DNA from: Tatumella sp. JGM118
GTDB taxonomy: Bacteria; Pseudomonadota; Gammaproteobacteria; Enterobacterales; Enterobacteriaceae
DNA length: 64,000 nt
Assembly (NCBI RefSeq): GCF_018257515.1
Contig: NZ_JAERJR010000015.1
Span: 1 to 64,000, forward strand
Direction: 5' to 3'
In this document: piece after piece, positions 7,258-17,186 of the stretch
How the letters are laid out: each line of letters starts with the position of its first letter
Position numbering within the stretch: position 1 is the stretch's first letter
The notes under the pieces: generated by a model
What the model was told of the DNA's origin: nothing
The model's database searches: none
Seen by the model: only the letters and a program-made list of their open reading frames with translations
Translations under genes and position numbers: made by a program

Positions 7258-9903
7258 TTAACGTAGCGGAAGGCGGAGTGTAACGACGTCCTCATCCGCT
7301 TGTCTTTCCACGCTGAACCCCAGCTTTCCTGCCAGTGTCATCATCCCCTGATTACGGGGAAGTGTGATGCCGTTAAGGCGATGCAGTCCATGCTGGCGAG
7401 TGTAGGCAATCATCTTCTCCAGCAGCCGGCGGCCAAGCCCGATATTCTTCAGATCTGAACGGACCAGCACGGAAAATTCCGCATCGATATTATCAGCATC
7501 TGAAATCGCGCGGGTCACTCCGATAATCTCTTCCTGATCACCGACAGACTGAACAGCGACTATAGCCATTTCACGGTCATAATCAATCTGTGTCATGTTG
7601 GCGAGGTCATCGTGGGTAAATTCATTGATCTCACTGAAATAGCGATAATAGAGATCTTCTCTCGTGACTTTTGAGATAAAGGCCTTCAGGCCCGGTTCAT
7701 CTTCCGGAAGGATAGGCCGGAAGAGTACCTGTTGACCGTTTTTCAGTATCACCTGCTCTTCCAGGCGTTGCGGATAGGGCCGGATGGCAAGGCGTGATTC
7801 ACTTTCGCCATTGAACGGTGCCAGCGACACCGTGGCATCGAGCAGGGTCAGCTGGTCTCCCGCCGCCAGCAGCGGATGGATATCCAGCCACTCAATTTCA
7901 GGGCAGTCGATAATCATCGTCGAAATCCGCACCAGGCATTCGCTGACCGCTGTAATATCCAGAGCCTGCAAGGCATTTCTTCCGCGGATGGCGCCCAGCG
8001 TGATGGCCCGCTCGACCAGGTTTTTTGCCAGAGTCATATTCAGCGGCGGAAGGGCTACCGCCAGGGGCAGATCACTTTTCCATTCACCATTGCCTTCGCC
8101 CAGAAGGATCACGGGTCCGAAAAGCGGATCTGACTGTACGGAAATTCTCAGCTCTTCAGCACCGGCCCGCCGCGCCATACTCTGAACGATAAGACCACGG
8201 ATATCTGCTTTCGGCCAGGCCTGGCGGGCCCGGCTCAGGATAGCGTCTGCCGCCCGGCGAACATCGGCCGGGGTATGAAGATACAGCATTACCCCCTGAA
8301 TCTCAGATTTATGGGGAATATCCGGAGAACGTAATTTCAGCGCGACCGGGTACCCGATATTTTCGGCAACCCTGACCGCCTGCTGGCTGTCGGCCGCCAC
8401 CCAGGTGGACAGAGTATTCAGCCCATAGCCGCGAAACAGCGTCTGTACTTCGTGTGTATCCAGATGCCTGTTCCCGGCAGACAGTGTTTGCTGTAACCGC
8501 TGACGCAGATTCAGATGCCGTTGCGGCATACCGGCCGGCCGGGCCGGCGTTTCGCGTAGTTGCTGCTGGTTACGCCGGTATTCCACCATATGCATAAATG
8601 CGGTAATCGTTCCTTCCGGAGTACGCCAGGTCGGGATCCCCGCCTGAGTAAAGGCTTCCCGTGCTTCCCGTGACGAGTATTCACCGCACCAGTTGGTCAG
8701 CAGAGTTAACCGCCTGCCGCGGGGATGTTCCCTCACCCGGCGGATGATCTCCATGGCACATTCACTGGCCGGAGAGACGGCACTGGGCGCATGGATGATC
8801 ATCAGCGCATCGATATCCTGACAGTCCAGTAACGGGGTCATCACGGACAGGTAACGTTCCGTGGTTGCATCATCCTGCAGATTGAGCGGGTTACCTGTAC
8901 GAACGGTGGGCGGCAACACCGATTGTAACGCTTGTGTCAGCTCCGGGCTCATCGGAGCCAGAACGCCTTTTCGGGTATGAAGTTCATCCAGCGCAAGGGC
9001 CGCGGGAGCCGCACCGTTACTGATAATAAATAGCCGTTCACCGCGCAGGGGGCGCATATGACTCAGGGTTTCGACCGCAGAAAAAAGTTCATGTGTATCT
9101 TTGACCCGCAGCATCCCGGCACGGCGGATGGCGGCATCCCAGGCGGCATCCAGACTTTCTGTGGCATCCAGCAATTCTCTTGCCTCATAACAGCGACCGC
9201 TTTTGATCACCAGAATGGGCTTATTACGCGAAGCACTGCGGGAGGCTGACACAAAACGCCGGGCATCCTGCAGATTTTCCAGCGACAGCAGGATTGCACT
9301 GGTTTTGCTGTCCCTGGCAAGAAAGTCGAGGACATCATCGACGGCAATATCAACGCTGTCTCCCAGCCCGATAAACCACGAAAATCCCAGATGTCGTTGC
9401 TGCGCCCAGTCGAGCAGGGTATTGGAGACGGCGGCAGATTGTGAAATGAACGCCAGCCTGCCGCGGCGTATCGGCACCGGAGAAAAACTGGCGTTGATCC
9501 CCTGCCAGGGGGCCAGCAGTCCCAGACTGTTCGGGCCGAGAATACGCATACCCAACTCACCCGCCAGCCGCTTCAGTCCGGGCTGTTGATCGCGGGGAGC
9601 GGACAGAATAATACAGGCTTTACAGCCGATGGCCGCAAGTTGTCGCAGGATATCAGTGTTACGTGAGGCATGCGTGCAGATCACGGCCAGGTCCGGGATC
9701 AGCGGGAGCTTATCCACTGAGGGATAAGCCAGTACGCCGCAGACCGAGGTCCAGCCCGGGTTGACCGGCAGGACCGGACCTTTAAAGCCCCCGGCAAGCA
9801 GGTTACGCATCATCAGGTGACCGGCGCGACCAGGCTTCTCCGAAGCACCGATCACTGCGACCGAGGCGGGTTTCAGTAATGCTTCAAGGCCACGCTGGCT
9901 CAT
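7258..9903 (-). CDS. pat: Protein lysine acetyltransferase Pat (YfiQ/PatZ)
   Basis: An 881-residue multidomain enzyme. The N-terminal CoA-binding domain (VAVIGASEKPGRAG near residues 13-26) and the NDP-forming acyl-CoA synthetase/ATP-grasp-like regions fill about residues 1-690. A C-terminal GNAT domain (about 720-881) has the acetyl-CoA loop LKNIGLGRRLLEKMI. The family acetylates lysines of acetyl-CoA synthetase and other proteins. E. coli YfiQ has 886 residues. The start has a good site, CAGGAG, before the ATG. tapT and trxC lie upstream on the same strand, as in E. coli. Confidence 0.95.
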   Translation of the reverse strand: MSQRGLEALLKPASVAVIGASEKPGRAGHLMMRNLLAGGFKGPVLPVNPGWTSVCGVLAYPSVDKLPLIPDLAVICTHASRNTDILRQLAAIGCKACIILSAPRDQQPGLKRLAGELGMRILGPNSLGLLAPWQGINASFSPVPIRRGRLAFISQSAAVSNTLLDWAQQRHLGFSWFIGLGDSVDIAVDDVLDFLARDSKTSAILLSLENLQDARRFVSASRSASRNKPILVIKSGRCYEARELLDATESLDAAWDAAIRRAGMLRVKDTHELFSAVETLSHMRPLRGERLFIISNGAAPAALALDELHTRKGVLAPMSPELTQALQSVLPPTVRTGNPLNLQDDATTERYLSVMTPLLDCQDIDALMIIHAPSAVSPASECAMEIIRRVREHPRGRRLTLLTNWCGEYSSREAREAFTQAGIPTWRTPEGTITAFMHMVEYRRNQQQLRETPARPAGMPQRHLNLRQRLQQTLSAGNRHLDTHEVQTLFRGYGLNTLSTWVAADSQQAVRVAENIGYPVALKLRSPDIPHKSEIQGVMLYLHTPADVRRAADAILSRARQAWPKADIRGLIVQSMARRAGAEELRISVQSDPLFGPVILLGEGNGEWKSDLPLAVALPPLNMTLAKNLVERAITLGAIRGRNALQALDITAVSECLVRISTMIIDCPEIEWLDIHPLLAAGDQLTLLDATVSLAPFNGESESRLAIRPYPQRLEEQVILKNGQQVLFRPILPEDEPGLKAFISKVTREDLYYRYFSEINEFTHDDLANMTQIDYDREMAIVAVQSVGDQEEIIGVTRAISDADNIDAEFSVLVRSDLKNIGLGRRLLEKMIAYTRQHGLHRLNGITLPRNQGMMTLAGKLGFSVERQADEDVVTLRLPLR

Positions 9904-9933
9904 TATTTTTCTCCTGAGATATCCTGCTGCAGT

Positions 9934-10635
9934 TTATTCCTGTTGTTGCTGTTTTTCTGTGAGGTACGCCTGGTGAGACGGTTTTCCAGCCAGATAACGT
10001 TCACGAAAACATTCAAAATGGTTCAGTAACCCGGTCGCTGCTGCTTCATCACCGGCCTGTTCCAGTAATGCGATAGCGACTTCCGCGGTGCAATGCTGTC
10101 CGGCTCCCGGTGATTCCCGCAGGCTGTAACGGGATGGACGGGTGACATTTAATGACATTACCGGAAACCGGTCCATCCAGGGGCTTTTACGAAACATTTT
10201 TGCGGCTTCGGTCCAGGTGCCATCCAGCATAATAAACAGCGGCGGCTTCCCCTCGCGCGGCGGGGTAGTGATAACTTCTCTGCCGGGGGCCGCATAGTGG
10301 CCGGGAAAGACGACCAGCGGCTGCAGCAGATCATTATTTACCGTCTCCAGCAATGCCGGCGGAGGCGCGGTGCGGGACCATTCGTAGGCTGTGGTTTCCG
10401 GCAGAATATCGGCAATCAGTCGTCCGGTATTGCTCGGTTTCATCGGTTCGGTATCAAACATCACCAGACAAAACTGGCTCCGTGCCGGGACGGGAGTGAT
10501 GGTGTGACATAAACACCGGGGAACGGGGAGCAGGCAACGCTGACACCGGACGACCCGGTTGCCCCGGGCAAGGAAAGGGCGGGTGGATCGCGCAAGGCGG
10601 TTTGCCCTGAGTGTCAGTACGGCATTATCTGGCAT
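9934..10635 (-). CDS. tapT: tRNA-uridine aminocarboxypropyltransferase TapT (YfiP)
   Basis: A 233-residue DTW-domain protein that makes acp3U47 in tRNA from S-adenosylmethionine. Four clustered cysteines, CQRC and CLC-type (about residues 31-43), probably bind zinc. The family signature appears as LDGTWTEAAKMFRKS. Start 10635 is chosen because MPDNAVLTLRANRLAR aligns with the E. coli N-terminus; a longer frame to 10686 has no support. It lies 30 bases upstream of pat and is probably co-transcribed. Confidence 0.9.
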   Translation of the reverse strand: MPDNAVLTLRANRLARSTRPFLARGNRVVRCQRCLLPVPRCLCHTITPVPARSQFCLVMFDTEPMKPSNTGRLIADILPETTAYEWSRTAPPPALLETVNNDLLQPLVVFPGHYAAPGREVITTPPREGKPPLFIMLDGTWTEAAKMFRKSPWMDRFPVMSLNVTRPSRYSLRESPGAGQHCTAEVAIALLEQAGDEAAATGLLNHFECFRERYLAGKPSHQAYLTEKQQQQE

Positions 10636-10649
10636 AGGTATCTTGTTAT

Positions 10650-10702
10650 CCGGGAAAACTGCAGTGTAAATCAAAAAGGTGATCACTGCGTAATTTTCCC
10701 GG
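10650..10702. other. Long interrupted hairpin between trxC and tapT
   Basis: CCGGGAAAA (10650-10658) pairs with TTTTCCCGG (10694-10702), and inside it GCAGTG (10661-10666) pairs with CACTGC (10684-10689). It fills most of the gap between the trxC stop and the tapT start on the minus strand. It could be a terminator, a processing stem or an attenuator; the T-run is inside the loop rather than after the stem. Confidence 0.5.
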
Positions 10703-10712
10703 AGGGGGGCGG

Positions 10713-11135
10713 TTATCCGCGAGGTTCATCCAGCCATTGTTCAAAACCGGCTTTCGGCAACGCACCGGCCAGAGTATCGATATGTTTTCCCTGATTAAAC
10801 AGCATCAGGGTCGGAATACTGCGGATGCGGAAACGGGCACTCAGTTCGGCTTCGTTCTCCGTATTAACCTTAATAAAACGCATCTCTGTTGCCCGTTCTT
10901 CGGCGACATCCTCAAATACCGGCGCAAATCCGACACAAGGACCGCACCAGGGGGCCCAGAAATCAATCACTACCGGTAAGTCATCCCGGAGCAATTTATC
11001 CAGTGTGGCCGCGGTCGCATTGATAATCTCTCCGCTAAACAGAGGCTCAGCACAGCGTCCGCATTTCGCGTGGTCGTCTTTCTTTTCTTCAGGCAGGCGG
11101 TTGATGGCAAGACATTGGCTGCATACGGTATTCAT
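10713..11135 (-). CDS. trxC: Thioredoxin 2
   Basis: A cytoplasmic disulfide reductase of 140 residues (E. coli 139). The N-terminal zinc module has Cys5, Cys8, Cys25 and Cys28. The thioredoxin fold carries the active site WCGPC at residues 63-67 and the cis-proline in RSIPTLMLF. Regulation by OxyR is known in E. coli; I could not identify a convincing OxyR site upstream. It is divergent from yfiF, with no ung gene between them, unlike E. coli. Confidence 0.96.
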   Translation of the reverse strand: MNTVCSQCLAINRLPEEKKDDHAKCGRCAEPLFSGEIINATAATLDKLLRDDLPVVIDFWAPWCGPCVGFAPVFEDVAEERATEMRFIKVNTENEAELSARFRIRSIPTLMLFNQGKHIDTLAGALPKAGFEQWLDEPRG

Positions 11136-11308
11136 GATGACCTCTGATAAATGTAAGGCAAATTATATCGTTGATTATCTGCCATACTGCGTTTACGGGC
11201 CAGAAGGATCCATCAATAGCTATAATAGATAGCAGTATTAATGGGCAAAGTTAATAGATTAGCTGCGTGACATCAGGTAATCTTCGCGCTCCAGAACAGG
11301 AGGAAAGA

Positions 11309-12316
11309 ATGAGCGACGATTTAAAAGGCAAAAGCAATAAAGTTAAAGTGATGTATGTTCGCAACGAGGATGATACCCGTCAACGTACAGGGAATCCGCG
11401 AACAGGCAAAGGAGGTCGTTCTCCGTCACGTCAGCAGGAGCCAGGTCGCCGTCAGGAAGAGAAATCCCGTTCTCCGTGGCGCACGGTCTCACGGGCACCA
11501 TCGGAAGAGGGCGCGACGGTGAAGACTGCCGCCCCGAATGCGGATTCTCCTGTCAGAAATATTATCGATCCTGAAGTTATTCGTAAGCAGCGTCAGGAAG
11601 AAACACGCGTTTATGGTGAAAATGCCTGTCAGGCGCTGTTCCAGAGCCGCCCTGAAGCTATCGTCCGTGCATGGTTTGTACAGAGCGTTACCCCGCGTTT
11701 TCGTGAAACCCTGCGCTGGCTGGCTGCTAACCGTAAAGCCTATCATGTGGTTGAAGAGGCTGAGCTGGTAAAAGCGGCGGGCACCGAGCACCATGGTGGC
11801 GTCTGTTTCATCATCAAGAAACATATGGGACAGGATGTCAGCGAATGGCTGGCGCAGTCTGCTGAAAAAGAGTGCGTACTCGCATTAGAAAACGTGGGTA
11901 ACCCGCATAACCTGGGTGCGATTATGCGTAGCTGTGCGCATTTCGGCGCGAAAGGTATTCTGGTGGATGATGCTTCATTGCTGGAGTCCGGTGCGGCTGT
12001 CCGTACGGCGGAAGGCGGGGCTGAACATGTCCAGGCCATCACGGCGAGTCACTTTGAGCAGGGCCTGGAGGCTTTCCGTCAGGCGGGATACACCATCGTT
12101 ACCACCTCCAGCCATGCCGGTCAGCCTCTGTCGGCGGCCACACTGCCGGAGAAGATGGTACTGGTACTCGGTCAGGAAGGCGACGGGCTGACAGAATCAA
12201 CGCTGAAACAGGGCGATATCAGTCTGTCGATTGATGGTACCGGCCATGTCGAAAGTCTGAATGTCTCGGTAGCCACAGGGATCCTGCTGGCCGAGTGGTG
12301 GCGTCAGAACCACTAA
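11309..12316 (+). CDS. yfiF: TrmH/SpoU-family RNA methyltransferase-like protein YfiF
   Basis: 335 residues. The N-terminal ~80 residues are a basic, low-complexity, probably disordered tail. The rest is a SpoU substrate-binding region (about 90-165) and a SPOUT methyltransferase domain with the knot motifs [22 protein letters not shown] and [15 protein letters not shown]. The substrate is not established. The ATG at 11309 is chosen for the strong AGGAGG just upstream and the match of [18 protein letters not shown] to E. coli YfiF. The frame extends upstream to 11267 without such support. Confidence 0.93.
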   Translation: MSDDLKGKSNKVKVMYVRNEDDTRQRTGNPRTGKGGRSPSRQQEPGRRQEEKSRSPWRTVSRAPSEEGATVKTAAPNADSPVRNIIDPEVIRKQRQEETRVYGENACQALFQSRPEAIVRAWFVQSVTPRFRETLRWLAANRKAYHVVEEAELVKAAGTEHHGGVCFIIKKHMGQDVSEWLAQSAEKECVLALENVGNPHNLGAIMRSCAHFGAKGILVDDASLLESGAAVRTAEGGAEHVQAITASHFEQGLEAFRQAGYTIVTTSSHAGQPLSAATLPEKMVLVLGQEGDGLTESTLKQGDISLSIDGTGHVESLNVSVATGILLAEWWRQNH

Positions 12317-12331
12317 GCCACACAGAAAAAA

Positions 12332-12355
12332 AGCGCCGGTCGGCGCTTTTTTTTT
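12332..12355. terminator. Bidirectional terminator, yfiF/emrB
   Basis: AGCGCC and GGCGCT form a 6-bp stem around GGTC. Nine T residues follow on the plus strand and seven A residues precede, so it can end yfiF and emrB from both sides. Confidence 0.92.
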
Positions 12356-12371
12356 GCGAAATCCCCCGGGA

Positions 12372-13916
12372 CTAATGGGCACCGCCACCGTCACTGGATT
12401 TGCCGCTACTGCCAAACGGGGGTCTGGCAAACCAGATAGTCACCAGTAACAGAATAAAAATGCCACCTGCCGCCCAGAATATTTCATTGGCAGAAATGAT
12501 TAACCCCTGATTAGTGATCTGTTGCGCCAGGTAACCAGAGGCCTGCTGGTGGGTCATCCCCAACCCTTCAAGTTTCTGATACATCTGCTGGGCATTCGGA
12601 TTATAGGGAGTCACCGACTCTGCCAGCTGACTATGATGCAATGACTCCCGGTTACTCCAGAGGGTGGTCGTGACCGAAGTCCCGATCGAACCTGCCAGTG
12701 TCCGCAGAAAGTTTGACAGGCTGGACGCTGCCGCCATGCGTTCAGGCGGCAGCCCGGACAAGGTAATGGTTGTCAGAGGCATAAAGAAGCAGGCGACCGC
12801 AAATCCCTGAATAAACTGAGGCCACGCACTGGCTGCAAAATTCATTGCCGGTTCAAAGGTATAAGCACGCCAGTAAAAACAGACGGCATACATAATGAAG
12901 CTGAAGGTCACCAGCATTCGCATATCAAGCTTATGGGCGAATCGCCCGATAATCGGTGACAGGATAACCGGTAAAATTCCGACCGGCGCAGAGGCCAGCC
13001 CGGCCCAGGTAGCAGTATACCCGAAGACCTCCTGCAACAACTGGGGCAGTAAAACGATGGTACCGAAATAGAGCATATAGGCCAGGCTGATCGATACACA
13101 ACCGATAGTGAAATTTCGCGAGCGGAACAGCGATAAATCCACGATAGGATGGTCATCTGTCAGCTCCCAGATGAGCAAGACCAGCAAGGCGACCACCGAC
13201 AAGACCGTCAGAATGATTATCTCATCCGAACTGAACCAGTCCAGCTCTTTCCCCCTGTCCAGCATGACCTGCAAACAACCGATACCGATCACCAGGCTGA
13301 CCAGTCCGACAATATCGATCGGCTGCCGGGTAATTTTCGTCTCCCTGCCGCGGATCGTTTGCAGACTCAGTAAAATGACCACGATGCCGATCGGCACATT
13401 GATGAAAAAGATCCATCCCCAGTGATAATTATCACTGATCCATCCCCCGAGAATAGGGCCGCAAATCGGGGCCACAATCACCGTCATCGCCCAAAGTGAC
13501 AGGGCGACGCTCCGTTTTGCTGGCGGATAGTTGTTCAGCAGCAGACTCTGAGATAGCGGGATCAGGGGGCCGGCAACCACGCCCTGAATAACACGGAAGA
13601 AAATCAGGGTAGACAGGCTGCCTGACATACCACAGGCCCAGGACGCGATAGCAAAACAGATGGTCGATAACATGAACAGTCTGACTTCACCAAAGCGTTT
13701 GGCAAGCCACCCGGTCAGCGGAATCGAGATAGCGTTCGCGACCCCGAAGGAGGTGATAACCCAGGTCCCCTGGGAGTTTGAGGCGCCCAGGTTCCCTGCT
13801 ATGGTAGGGATAGCAACGTTCGCAATGGTGGAGTCCAGTACCTGCATGAACGTTGCCAGTGATAAGGCAATGGTCATCAGGACCAGCGGAAGTCCTTCCA
13901 AAGGTTTCTGTGGCAT
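12372..13916 (-). CDS. emrB: Multidrug efflux MFS transporter EmrB
   Basis: Inner-membrane DHA2-type drug/H+ antiporter, 514 residues with about 14 predicted helices. It works with EmrA and TolC to expel hydrophobic uncouplers and antibiotics. It is near-identical to E. coli EmrB over long stretches, such as LATFMQVLDSTIANVAIP and PPERMAAASSLSNFLRTLAG. Start 13916 (MPQKPLEG) matches the E. coli N-terminus. An in-frame ATG at 13934 overlaps the emrA stop as TAATG and would add six residues, so translational coupling is possible. Confidence 0.95.
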   Translation of the reverse strand: MPQKPLEGLPLVLMTIALSLATFMQVLDSTIANVAIPTIAGNLGASNSQGTWVITSFGVANAISIPLTGWLAKRFGEVRLFMLSTICFAIASWACGMSGSLSTLIFFRVIQGVVAGPLIPLSQSLLLNNYPPAKRSVALSLWAMTVIVAPICGPILGGWISDNYHWGWIFFINVPIGIVVILLSLQTIRGRETKITRQPIDIVGLVSLVIGIGCLQVMLDRGKELDWFSSDEIIILTVLSVVALLVLLIWELTDDHPIVDLSLFRSRNFTIGCVSISLAYMLYFGTIVLLPQLLQEVFGYTATWAGLASAPVGILPVILSPIIGRFAHKLDMRMLVTFSFIMYAVCFYWRAYTFEPAMNFAASAWPQFIQGFAVACFFMPLTTITLSGLPPERMAAASSLSNFLRTLAGSIGTSVTTTLWSNRESLHHSQLAESVTPYNPNAQQMYQKLEGLGMTHQQASGYLAQQITNQGLIISANEIFWAAGGIFILLLVTIWFARPPFGSSGKSSDGGGAH

Positions 13917-13933
13917 GACGTTATCCCCGGCCA

Positions 13934-15100
13934 TTAACCGGCATTCGCCCTGATCACGCCAGCGATCACCTGGTTCACCTGATCCAGCTGTAACTCAAGC
14001 GCGTTACTTTGATAGGCCGGTGTTTTACGCACGGCACTGGCCAATACCGCCCCTTGCGGGTCACTGGTATCAACGGTGACCAGCGTGGACAGGCCGATAC
14101 GCAGCGGATGTTTTGCTAAGTCAGCCGGGTCGATATCCACCCTGACAGGTAAACGCTGCACCACTTTAATCCAGTTACCGGTCGCATTCTGCGCCGGAAG
14201 CAGGGAGAAGGCGCTACCGGTCCCCATATCCAGACCGACGACCTTACCGTGATAGACCACATCATCGCCGTAGAGATCAGAAACAATGGTCGCCGGTTGT
14301 CCGATACGAACACCCGCGAGTTGTGTCTCTTTAAAGTTAGCATCAACCCATAGCTGCTTATCCGGCACCACCGCCATCAGTGAACTTGACGGGGTAATCT
14401 GTGCGCCGACCTGAACTGCACGGCGTGAAATATACCCATCAATCGGGCTGCGGATATCGGTCCGCTGCAGTGCCAGCCAGGCATCGCGAACCGCTGTCGC
14501 GGCTTGCTGAACGGCCGGCTGATTTTCCAGAGAGGTGTTCAGCAATATGGCCTGATTAGCATTGTATTGTTGTGTTGCCACATCCAGGGCAGCCTGCGCA
14601 CTGGTCACTGCATCACGGGCGTGCTGTAAATCTTCCCGACCGATCAACTGTGCTTTCCCTAAAGGGATACGGCGTTGTAAATCTTCCTGAGCCTGCGAAA
14701 GGGCGATTTTTTTGAGGGTAATGTTGGCCAGGTACTGTTTACTGTTGATCATCGCCTGGCGGGTCTGACGAACGCTGGTGGCAAGTGCAGTCAGCGATTT
14801 TTCGTAAGCCTGTCCGGCGTCAGTTTTGTCCAGAGTGACCAGAACGTCGCCCTGTTTAACGTAATCGGTATCATCAAACCAGACCTTAGTCACACTCCCG
14901 GAGACCTGCGGCATGATCTGCACCTGATTCCCTGCGACATACGCATCGTCCGTGTCCTGATAATGACTCAGGACCAGAAACCAGTAGGCGAAATATCCGA
15001 GGGCAATGACAACACACAGAACGGCCAGAAGCGTTAATAACGTTTTACGCGCTTTCTTTTTCTTACGTTGGGGCTGCAGAGTTTCCTCACCTGCACTCAT
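13934..15100 (-). CDS. emrA: Multidrug efflux membrane fusion protein EmrA
   Basis: A 388-residue HlyD-type adaptor with one N-terminal membrane helix (about residues 24-46) after a basic tail. It has a biotinyl-lipoyl half-motif around DDAYVAGNQVQIMPQVSG, a long coiled-coil hairpin, and beta-barrel sections. It links EmrB to TolC. The ATG at 15100 has GGTGGAGA 5 bases upstream; the frame opens further upstream only at a GTG inside that site. Confidence 0.95.
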   Translation of the reverse strand: MSAGEETLQPQRKKKKARKTLLTLLAVLCVVIALGYFAYWFLVLSHYQDTDDAYVAGNQVQIMPQVSGSVTKVWFDDTDYVKQGDVLVTLDKTDAGQAYEKSLTALATSVRQTRQAMINSKQYLANITLKKIALSQAQEDLQRRIPLGKAQLIGREDLQHARDAVTSAQAALDVATQQYNANQAILLNTSLENQPAVQQAATAVRDAWLALQRTDIRSPIDGYISRRAVQVGAQITPSSSLMAVVPDKQLWVDANFKETQLAGVRIGQPATIVSDLYGDDVVYHGKVVGLDMGTGSAFSLLPAQNATGNWIKVVQRLPVRVDIDPADLAKHPLRIGLSTLVTVDTSDPQGAVLASAVRKTPAYQSNALELQLDQVNQVIAGVIRANAG

Positions 15101-15252
15101 AGAATTCTCCACCTATGATAAAATTTGAAGTTCCAGCCCCGCTTTTCTGAAGTGATGACAGACGCCGCAGCCGGAAAAGGCACGGAAGCATAACCAAAAC
15201 TTGAAAACCTGATTTAGCACTTCATGACATATTACGTGTTTTCAACCACATC

Positions 15253-15762
15253 TCAGGCTTTACCGTCCATTTCATCCAGGCGGCCCAGTAATTTTCTGGA
15301 CAGCGTTTCCAGTTGCTGCTGTTCTTCTGCCGTCAGCACACTCCATAAATGCTTGAGGCTTTCGTGTTGTGGTGGCAGCACTTCACACAGGAAGTCATAC
15401 CCTTTCTGGGTCAGATGCAGGTGAAGGCAGCGTCTGTCGTTATCGCTTTCCTTACGCTCAATCCAGCCTCGCTTTTCCAGCTCATCCGCAATCCGAGTGG
15501 CGTTGGTGCGGGACGATCCCAGCGCAGAACTGAGCTCAGAGGGTTGAATACTTTGATTTTCTCGCGCATCCAGCGTCATCAGCGCAGTAAACAGGGTGTC
15601 ATTGATGCCGCGATCTTTCAGCATTTTATTACGATTATCGAGCAGTTTACCCTGAATATGCATACACAGACGTGTCAGCAGGACTTCATGAACGGGATAG
15701 TTGGTGTGGCGCTCGGCCAAAACATCGAGCATTTTTTCAATCGGAGAGAATGAACTTCCCAT
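15253..15762 (-). CDS. mprA: MarR-family repressor EmrR (MprA)
   Basis: A 169-residue winged-helix repressor (E. coli 176). The DNA-binding core [36 protein letters not shown] is recognisable as alpha-beta wing sequence (about residues 84-118). In E. coli it represses emrRAB and is released by uncouplers and salicylate. It lies upstream of emrA on the same strand with a 152-base gap, the usual emrRAB order. Confidence 0.95.
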   Translation of the reverse strand: MGSSFSPIEKMLDVLAERHTNYPVHEVLLTRLCMHIQGKLLDNRNKMLKDRGINDTLFTALMTLDARENQSIQPSELSSALGSSRTNATRIADELEKRGWIERKESDNDRRCLHLHLTQKGYDFLCEVLPPQHESLKHLWSVLTAEEQQQLETLSRKLLGRLDEMDGKA

Positions 15763-16100
15763 GGAATTACCTCACTGATAATAATTATTTTGGTTTCCAT
15801 TCCAGTCAGTGACCACTCTCATACCCCGTGGCAGAGAGTGACCCGGTAATTTTTTGAGGCTAATAATTACTTGTGGGAAAGTCACATGACTAAAAGAATA
15901 TGCCGCTAACGATAGCAAACCCCTCAGGGAGTTAATAGTCCGGAAAGGACTTTTTGTTGGTTTATAAGCGGAATGATGACGAAAACGCATCAAATGTGTA
16001 CAACCCGGAGGTTAGAGTCAGGCAGGGCAGGGACGGGCAGCCTCAGAAAGGCAAATTATCCGGCGGTGATCCCCGGACAGGAGGGGGTTCAGATAAAAAA
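15763..16100. other. Intergenic region upstream of mprA
   Basis: About 340 bases between mprA and the proX terminator. It must contain the emrRAB promoter and EmrR operator near 15763-15850, which is AT-rich, but I found no unambiguous promoter or palindrome. No coding sequence is seen. Confidence 0.5.
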
Positions 16101-16129
16101 AAGGGACAGCCCGAGGCTGTCCCTTTTTA
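16101..16129 (-). terminator. proVWX operon terminator
   Basis: AAGGGACAGCC and GGCTGTCCCTT form a perfect 11-bp stem with a 3-base loop, flanked by A8 on one side and T5 on the other. It lies 12 bases beyond the proX stop. Confidence 0.92.
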
Positions 16130-16140
16130 GCAGGATAAAA

Positions 16141-17136
16141 TCAGGATTTCGCGGCGGCTAAAGCATCGCTTACCCATTGATTAAACACGGCCTGATGCGC
16201 ATGGATCCATCCGTCGACCTGACGGTTGATATCGGCATCACTGCTTTCCCCTGCATACATACGGGCATTCTGAGCATTGATATCTGCCAGTGGCAGGCGC
16301 ATCTCAGAGAAGAGTTTCGCTGCGGCAGGGTTTTTTAATGCCCATGCTTTGTTTGCCACAATATGCATGGTGTTGACCGGGAACCCGTAGTTGGCACCGT
16401 TCGGTAATTTGGTATCCACATTTTTCTGTGCACCCGGTAATGACGAGAACGGAACCTGTAACCAGACAACATCGCGGCCCGGCTTCAGAATGTCGCTCAC
16501 CCAGTAAGGTGTCCAGGTGTAGTAAAGGATAGGTTTCCCTTGTTTGTAACGGGAAATCGTATCGGCCATCATGGCGGAATAGTTACCCATATTCGCCTGT
16601 ACGGTATTCTGCAGAGAGTAAGCGTTGACCTGATGATTAATCACGGCTTCGCAACCCCAGCCAGGCGTACAACCGGTCAGATCGGCTTTCCCGTCACCAT
16701 TGGTATCGAATAATTTCGCAAGCTTAGGATCTCTGAGCTGAGCGATATTGGTGATGTGGTATTTATCGGCAGTTTTCTTATCGATCAGATAGCCCTGAGC
16801 CGCCCCGGTGACATAAGTCCCTTCACGGTAAAAGACTTTATCGCCGCCCGCCGCCTGATACATATCATCATGCAGGGGTTGCCAGTTAACGGCGGTGAAG
16901 GTGGCATCGCCAGAGGCTATCGAGGTATAACCCACGTTGTAGTCCACTTCATCCGGAGCATCGACGGTATAACCCAGTTTTTCCAGCGCGCGGCTGACCA
17001 GTAATGTCTGAAAGGTTTCGCCGCTGATGGTGCTCTGTACCGGTTTAACGGTAATCCCTTTCCCCGGCAGATCGGCAGCATAGGTCTGACCTGCCATCAG
17101 CAGAGTGAGGGTTGTCGCTGTGAGTAGTTTGCGCAT
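16141..17136 (-). CDS. proX: Glycine betaine/proline betaine-binding protein ProX
   Basis: Periplasmic receptor of the ProU osmoprotectant importer, 331 residues (E. coli 330). It has a signal peptide of about 20 residues ending TYA. Conserved tryptophans of the betaine aromatic cage occur in [21 protein letters not shown] and [19 protein letters not shown] precedes the ATG. It is the last gene of proVWX. Confidence 0.97.
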   Translation of the reverse strand: MRKLLTATTLTLLMAGQTYAADLPGKGITVKPVQSTISGETFQTLLVSRALEKLGYTVDAPDEVDYNVGYTSIASGDATFTAVNWQPLHDDMYQAAGGDKVFYREGTYVTGAAQGYLIDKKTADKYHITNIAQLRDPKLAKLFDTNGDGKADLTGCTPGWGCEAVINHQVNAYSLQNTVQANMGNYSAMMADTISRYKQGKPILYYTWTPYWVSDILKPGRDVVWLQVPFSSLPGAQKNVDTKLPNGANYGFPVNTMHIVANKAWALKNPAAAKLFSEMRLPLADINAQNARMYAGESSDADINRQVDGWIHAHQAVFNQWVSDALAAAKS

Positions 17137-17186
17137 AGTCTTTCCTCAGTTATCGGGATACCCGCAGGGGGCGGGTATCCGTTTGA

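Noticed and set aside
11216-11232. ATAG/CTAT repeats resembling an OxyR site near trxC
   Set aside because: The elements lack the regular 10-bp spacing of an OxyR operator.
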